This document shows, piece after piece, positions 14,138-15,568 of a DNA stretch of 15,568 nucleotides. Source of the DNA: Patescibacteria group bacterium (GTDB lineage: Bacteria > Patescibacteriota > WWE3 > UBA101185 > UBA10185). The translations under genes and the position numbers were made by a program. The first letter of the stretch is position 1, and the number at the start of each line of letters is the position of its first letter. The notes below the pieces were generated by a model. That model did no database searches. It was given only the letters and a program-made list of their open reading frames with translations, and had not been told where the DNA came from. The DNA is taken from NCBI GenBank assembly GCA_018056275.1, contig JAGPFW010000014.1:1-15568 (forward strand). Direction: 5' to 3'.

Positions 14138-14983
14138 ATGCTGCCCAAAATATTTTTAATTACAAGTAAAAAGTTTTACCACGCTCAGAGATTTCTTTGG
14201 ACTTTTTGTCTGGTTGCTTTTTTCTTTGCATTGTCGTTGTCGTTCCTTTCTTTTTACTGTATTTTCCCTCAAAAGGTTCTCGCTCAATTTTCCGGTATAT
14301 CTATAACCATCCCATGGGCATCTCGTGCCGTTGAAGTAGGGGATATAATAGTTTTGGATTCGGGAGTTTTCTCCTTAAGTAAGAAAGATTATGATGAAAA
14401 TATTTACGGTGTAGTGTCTGGAGACACGGCTATCTCCCTAAATGATTTATCCCTTTCAGAAGAACAGTCTGTGCGTGTGGTTTCTTCGGGAGAAAATGAG
14501 GTAAAAGTTTCCTCAATAAATGGCCCTATATCCGTGGGAGATTATATTACTAGCTCAATGATAGAAGGAGTGGGTCAAAGAGCAGATGTAAGTGGTTATG
14601 TTTTGGGTATCGCTCTGGAAGATTTCAACGCCCCTTCCCCCGATACTGTGGGTACAATTCTTGCTCAACTTGATATAAAATCGGCTTATGTGGCAAATAG
14701 ATCGCAAAAAAATCTTCTTCAATTTTTAAAAACGGGTGCCATGTCTCCTGTGATGAGCCCTTTAACAACATTTAGGTATCTTTTGGCATCTTTGGTGGTT
14801 GTGGCAAGCTTTATTGTTGGATTTTCTTCTTTTGGGAAGATATCAGGCAAGAGTGTAGAGGCCTTGGGTAGAAATCCTTTAGCAAGTGGGGATATAAAGT
14901 CGGCGGTTATTTTTAATTTTATATTTACATTTGGAATCATGATTGCCGGTATAGTAATATCTTATTTGATTTTAGTTTTATGA
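14138..14983 (+). CDS. Secreted/membrane protein: signal peptide, beta-rich ectodomain, C-terminal ATP-synthase-c-like hairpin
   Basis: 281 residues. An N-terminal hydrophobic segment (~19-43) is followed by KVLAQ, a plausible signal-peptidase site (~49). Residues ~50-205 form a beta-rich domain (AVEVGDIIVLDSG, GPISVGDYITSSMIEGVGQ, SGYVLGIALEDF, GTILAQLDI), similar in style to domains seen in fibre proteins. Two hydrophobic helices (~211-232 and ~257-281) flank the polar loop GKSVEALGRNPLASGDIKSA (~233-256). This loop is strikingly like the R-N-P/R-Q-P loop of F-type ATP synthase subunit c. The second helix has no Glu or Asp, so it could not carry ions as a c-ring does. The next gene, starting 10 bases on, has a subunit-b-like build. 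Function unknown; the c-like relationship is inference. Confidence 0.8.
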   Translation: MLPKIFLITSKKFYHAQRFLWTFCLVAFFFALSLSFLSFYCIFPQKVLAQFSGISITIPWASRAVEVGDIIVLDSGVFSLSKKDYDENIYGVVSGDTAISLNDLSLSEEQSVRVVSSGENEVKVSSINGPISVGDYITSSMIEGVGQRADVSGYVLGIALEDFNAPSPDTVGTILAQLDIKSAYVANRSQKNLLQFLKTGAMSPVMSPLTTFRYLLASLVVVASFIVGFSSFGKISGKSVEALGRNPLASGDIKSAVIFNFIFTFGIMIAGIVISYLILVL

Positions 14984-14993
14984 AAGGTTAACG

Positions 14994-15521
14994 ATGTTAA
15001 ATTTTCCTGCCTATTTGACTTTGGATTATATTGTTCCCTTAGGGTTTGTTATATTTGCGGTTTTGTTCATAGTTTTTTTGATATTAAGCGTAGTTTTTGT
15101 TCGGATGTTGACGGAAGCGTCCTCTCTAAAAGAGGAAACAGCTCGGATGTATTCCGAAGCTGGTTCCATTATAAAGGAAGCTCGTAATCAAGCTTTTAGT
15201 TTAATTTCTGATGCTAATAAAGATGCTGAAAAGATTTTAGAAGATGCCAGTTATTTATCTCAGGAAGTATCCCAAAGAATTGACTCTCACTTGGAAGAGG
15301 TGGTAAGGGAAGGTTCCGATTTTGTTGAAGAATCTACCGAAAATCTTCTAAAAGCTCACCGAAAGGCGCTTTTGGAAGCCTCCAAGGGTAATGTTAGCTC
15401 AATTCGTAAAGTTTCCGATGAGTTTCGTAATGAACTTTTAGGGGAGATCTCGGAGTTTAGAAAAGGTTTGGATGCTATTTCAACTGAAGCGCGGGAAAAA
15501 ATGGAAGCGGATCTTTTTTTT
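14994..15521 (+). CDS. Membrane-anchored coiled-coil protein, F0 subunit-b-like architecture (partial)
   Basis: ATG at 14994 is preceded by GAAAGG at 6 bases spacing, a good Shine-Dalgarno. One N-terminal helix (~13-37, IVPLGFVIFAVLFIVFLILSV) is followed by a long heptad-like, charged Ala/Glu/Lys-rich helix (for example IIKEARNQAFSLISDANKDA, EKILEDASYLSQEV) that continues to the end. This shape, and its place directly after a c-like gene, recalls atpE-atpF order, but the sequence is not a convincing AtpF and could equally be a scaffold or methyl-accepting-like coiled coil. The frame stays open to 15568. I end the trusted part at 15521, because 15522-15545 is Illumina adapter and the residues it encodes (QAEDGIRD) are an artefact. 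True C-terminus missing. Confidence 0.65.
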
Positions 15522-15545
15522 CAAGCAGAAGACGGCATACGAGAT
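15522..15545 (+). other. Illumina P7 adapter sequence (assembly artefact)
   Basis: These 24 bases, beginning CAAGCAGAAGACGG and ending CGAGAT, are identical to the Illumina P7 flow-cell adapter. They follow a run of eight Ts (15514-15521), a common form of this artefact, and translate to the well-known contaminant peptide QAEDGIRD. The 23 bases after it (15546-15568) cannot be placed and do not match the usual TruSeq or Nextera continuation as I know it. Confidence 0.95.
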
Positions 15546-15568
15546 ATTGATAACACAGTGTATGAAAT

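Overview
The window looks like part of a Candidate Phyla Radiation (Patescibacteria) genome, most likely from the Microgenomates/WWE3 side. The evidence is AT-rich sequence with standard stop codons (TGA is used as a stop), PEGA/beta-propeller and tail-fibre-like surface proteins of the type common in these genomes, and compact genes. Several genes have a -10 box so close to the ATG that the mRNA should be leaderless. Lineage is an inference; there is no rRNA marker here. Both ends are open, and the right end carries an exact Illumina P7 adapter sequence, so this is probably a whole metagenomic contig whose last ~55 bases are not trustworthy.

Layout. 1-3626 (-): one uninterrupted reading frame of more than 1,200 codons. 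It encodes a cytoplasmic MerR-like helix-turn-helix, one membrane helix and a long tail-fibre-like ectodomain, and runs off the left edge. 3726-4913 (-): a membrane-anchored PEGA plus beta-propeller protein. 4997-6980 (+): an MreB-like actin that has lost key ATPase residues, followed after 4 bases by a WecG/TagA/CpsF glycosyltransferase. 7088-8086 (+): a regulator with an excisionase/MerR-type HTH. 8173-9720 (+): a GT5 glycogen/starch synthase-like protein. 9766-9900: a consensus promoter driving a long hairpin, probably a small RNA. 10012-12711 (+): a GH57 glycosidase and a second GT5 synthase in one operon. A bidirectional terminator at 12753-12784 separates this from rplJ-rplL (-), which has a recognisable L10 leader and its own promoter. 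14138-15568 (+): a secreted/membrane protein ending in an ATP-synthase-c-like helical hairpin, then a membrane-anchored coiled-coil protein of subunit-b-like shape that is cut off by the window end and the adapter.

How it fits together. The centre is a cell-envelope and storage-polysaccharide neighbourhood: shape (MreB-like), surface glycan (GT26) and alpha-glucan metabolism (two GT5 and one GH57). It is flanked by surface proteins that could serve attachment in an episymbiotic cell. Most single genes have their own leaderless promoter (TAnnnT, 6 bases, ATG), whereas rplL has a strong Shine-Dalgarno, so two translation-initiation modes appear to coexist.
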